Positions 62,029-64,000 of a DNA stretch of 64,000 bases are shown here, piece by piece (position 1 is the stretch's first letter; each line of letters begins with the position of its first letter). The stretch is taken from assembly GCF_963576675.1 (NCBI RefSeq), contig NC_088910.1:106234807-106298806 (forward strand). The letters run 5' to 3'. Under the pieces are notes generated by a model, which saw nothing but the letters and a program-made list of their open reading frames with translations, had not been told where the DNA came from and ran no database searches. The stretch comes from Euphorbia lathyris (Eukaryota; Streptophyta; Magnoliopsida; Malpighiales; Euphorbiaceae). The position numbers were made by a program, and so were the translations under genes.

Positions 62029-63000
62029 TCTTCGTAGAATCCATTCATCACATAGCCATCACCGACGATCAGGTTTTCATCCTAGCAGACGAAGACGCAC
62101 AACTAAGCGGCTATCGAGCACCCATCATCCAATACATACTTCATGGGACATTGCCTTTTGACAAAGTAGAGGCCCTCTACACCATCCACAGATCATGGCC
62201 ATACTCAATTCATCACGGAGCACTCTATAAAAAATCGATCACCCACCCCTGAATAAAATGCATGTTCCCAAAAAAAATGAGATCACTGCCTCCACAAAAT
62301 CCATAAGGGTGTATGCGGCTCGCACCAGGATGGTAGAACCATAACACGCAAGGCCCGCCTTCAAGGGATATACTAGCCGACCATGGACAAAGACGCTTAA
62401 GCCGTCGTCCGCAAGGGCCACAACTTCCAGATATACGCGCACACACATATAGTGTCTGCAACCACCTTTAAAAGAATAATCTCTCCATGGCCTTTCGCGT
62501 TTTGGGGGGTCGACATCTTAGGACCATTCTTTAAAGTGACCGGACAAAGACAATACGTAGTAGTCGCAATTGACCATTTCACAAAAAGGGTAGCAGGACA
62601 GCTTCTCGCGACCATAATATCGGCCGATATCATCTATTTTCTCCACGGGCACATCCTCGACAAATTTGGGATCCCTCACTCTTTTCTCATGGACAACGGC
62701 AGACAATTCGACTGCGCCCCCTTTTGGGACTTCTGAGCCAGTTGGGGAATACAACAATGATTCACCTCTATAGCCCACCCCTAGAGTAACGGGCTCACAA
62801 AAGTCACGAATCACACCATCCTAAGGGGAATTAAGGCATGCCTCGATGCACAACGGTAAAGCTGGGTAGACCATCTCCCATCCACATTCTCACCCTACCG
62901 AACAACGCCACACTCGGCTGCACGACAAACACCTTTTTTCCTATGTTATGGCATCGAATCCATGCCCCCAACTGAGGTCATCACACGATCACCATGAGTC
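62029..63000 (+). pseudogene. Second Tat-type integrase relic
   Basis: GC-richer plus-strand sequence across frames: YILHGTLPFDKVEAL, SIHHGALYKKSITHP, a scrambled zinc region (CHNCQIYAHT-like), TTFKRIISPWPFAFWGVDIL, GPFFKVTGQRQYVVVAIDHF, TKRVAGQL, DKFGIPHSFLMDNGRQFDCA, then SNGLTKVTNHTILRGIKACL and TPFFLCYGIESMPPTEVIT. The core D and D are visible; the glutamate of the SNG..E motif is Lys here. Several stops are present. It is a different family from the outer Tat element. Confidence 0.85.
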
Positions 63001-63039
63001 TAAAAAATACGATAAGGACACCAACATCAACGCCTTCTA

Positions 63040-63300
63040 CCTCCATCTGGACTCCAGATGTCGGTCGGACCCGGACCCTCAGAGAAAACCCTTCAGGAAA
63101 GCACCCACACCCAAGGGTATTAGGGTCATTTACCTCCCACGCATGGAAAACCTATAAATATACCCAGAGCAGTTTAAACAATGGGTAACTCTTTCTCTCT
63201 CCAACTCTTGCACTTTCTCTCTTTTAAAGTGTAATTATACTAACTTAATCATCAAAGTATCTTAAGGGGGCCACTCAAGATAAAGGAAGAGCTTCTGGCC
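63040..63300 (+). mobile_element. LTR-like sequence downstream of the integrase relic
   Basis: Contains CCTATAAATATACCCAGAGC (about 63150), then CTCTTTCTCTCTCCAACTCT and TTAAAGTGTAATTATACTAA, then CACTCAAGATAAAGGAAGAG, the look of a gypsy LTR promoter/R-U5 region. Ends were not resolved. Confidence 0.5.
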
Positions 63301-64000
63301 GGCTACATGATCGAATCCTCAACATCCCTTGAACTTTTTTAAGTGATCTATTGACCTCCTAAACTTGCTTAAAATATAAGTATTTTAACTTTTCCAAAAA
63401 AAAAAATCATTACTCCACCACGTGGATTTTAGGATATTAATAGACCACTTAAACAAGTTAAAGGGATAAATTGAACATTTTAAAAATATAAGAGGACAAT
63501 TAATGTTTTTGGACAAGTATGGAGGATTAGGGATGTATTAAGCCGTGTATTTTTCATTTCAGCTCTATTTAAAATTATATTTTAACAATTCAAAAGTAAT
63601 TTTTTTTATACATCACCGGGTTATTTTAAAAGTAAAACTTTAATTTCCAATTTTAGAAAATGCAATCTCAAATGTAAATGAAATGAAACTGAGTTATATA
63701 CTTTATAAAATGATAAGGTATAACCTTATGGTTATTGGAGGGATTTAGTAAAACAATGTAATTTTAAAATGGGTAATTAATTTATTAGTCCCTATATTTT
63801 GACAAAACACACTGTTTAGTCCCTGTATTTTAAAAAACACATGGTAAGGTCCCTAACATTTTTCTCAATGAACTGTTTAGTCCTTCCGTCTGTTTGTTAG
63901 ATTTTTTTTTTACCGTTTATGACTTCGGAAATGACTAAATTACCCTTTACTATTTACCTTCAAACTTTAGAAGAGGAAATCCAATTTAAAAGAAGAACCT
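63301..64000. other. Repeat-end sequences, no gene
   Basis: AT-rich. At 63520-63545 the run GGAGGATTAGGGATGTATTAAGCC looks like the end of a DNA element. From about 63774 to the window edge a repeated TTAGTCCCTATATTTT-type motif occurs (63787, 63812 and a weaker copy near 63871), typical of one end of a Mutator-like MITE. Its partner end is outside the window. Confidence 0.45.

Overview
The window is nuclear DNA of a flowering plant, most likely a eudicot. It is AT-rich, contains an intron-less plant C2H2 zinc-finger gene of the ZAT type and a decayed DMR6-like oxygenase gene, and is otherwise filled with plant LTR retrotransposons (Tekay, Tat, Angela-type and SIRE-type), L1-like LINEs, hAT- and Mutator-like DNA elements and MITE-sized insertions. 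Species cannot be fixed from the sequence.

Layout. 1-3.1 kb: decayed minus-strand Ty3/gypsy chromovirus pol. 3.2-5.4 kb: DMR6-like exon fragments in inverted orientation, fused to a minus-strand LINE fragment. 5.4-10.1 kb: non-genic, with a 108-bp MITE bearing a 10-bp target duplication, a 790-bp hAT-like element and tandem repeats. 10.19-11.29 kb: the only intact cellular gene, a ZAT-like repressor, flanked by two copies of one dispersed repeat. 14.0-17.0 kb: minus-strand LINE 3' end and a Tat-type gypsy gag/protease relic with its LTR. 18.2-23.1 kb: a plus-strand LINE endonuclease relic, then a copia relic broken by two related Mutator-like insertions. 23.1-30.4 kb: foldback, LTR-like pieces, a minisatellite and a copia RNase H relic.

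30.45-60.68 kb is one nested block. The outer Tat-lineage gypsy element (LTRs 30452-30846 and 60287-60681) was invaded in its RT gene by an Angela/BARE-like copia element (33845-54429, TSD CAACT). That element was invaded in its own RT gene by a nearly intact SIRE/Maximus-like copia element on the minus strand (39923-50245, TSD GTTAG), and in its 3' LTR by a foreign LTR now present as a solo LTR (52628-53331, TSD AGTAC). By-eye LTR divergence falls from about 8% to about 1.3% to about 0.4%, matching the nesting order.

The SIRE-like element keeps gag, pol and an env-like third ORF, and is the only element that looks potentially autonomous. The outer Tat element carries, antisense between integrase and 3' LTR, a broken gene with two canonical short introns whose removal keeps frame. 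60.7-64 kb: an older LTR fragment, a 733-bp hAT-like element with a perfect 8-bp TSD inside a second Tat integrase relic, and further repeat ends.

No tRNA, rRNA, CRISPR or prokaryotic features were seen. Short ORFs in the AT-rich stretches are treated as chance.
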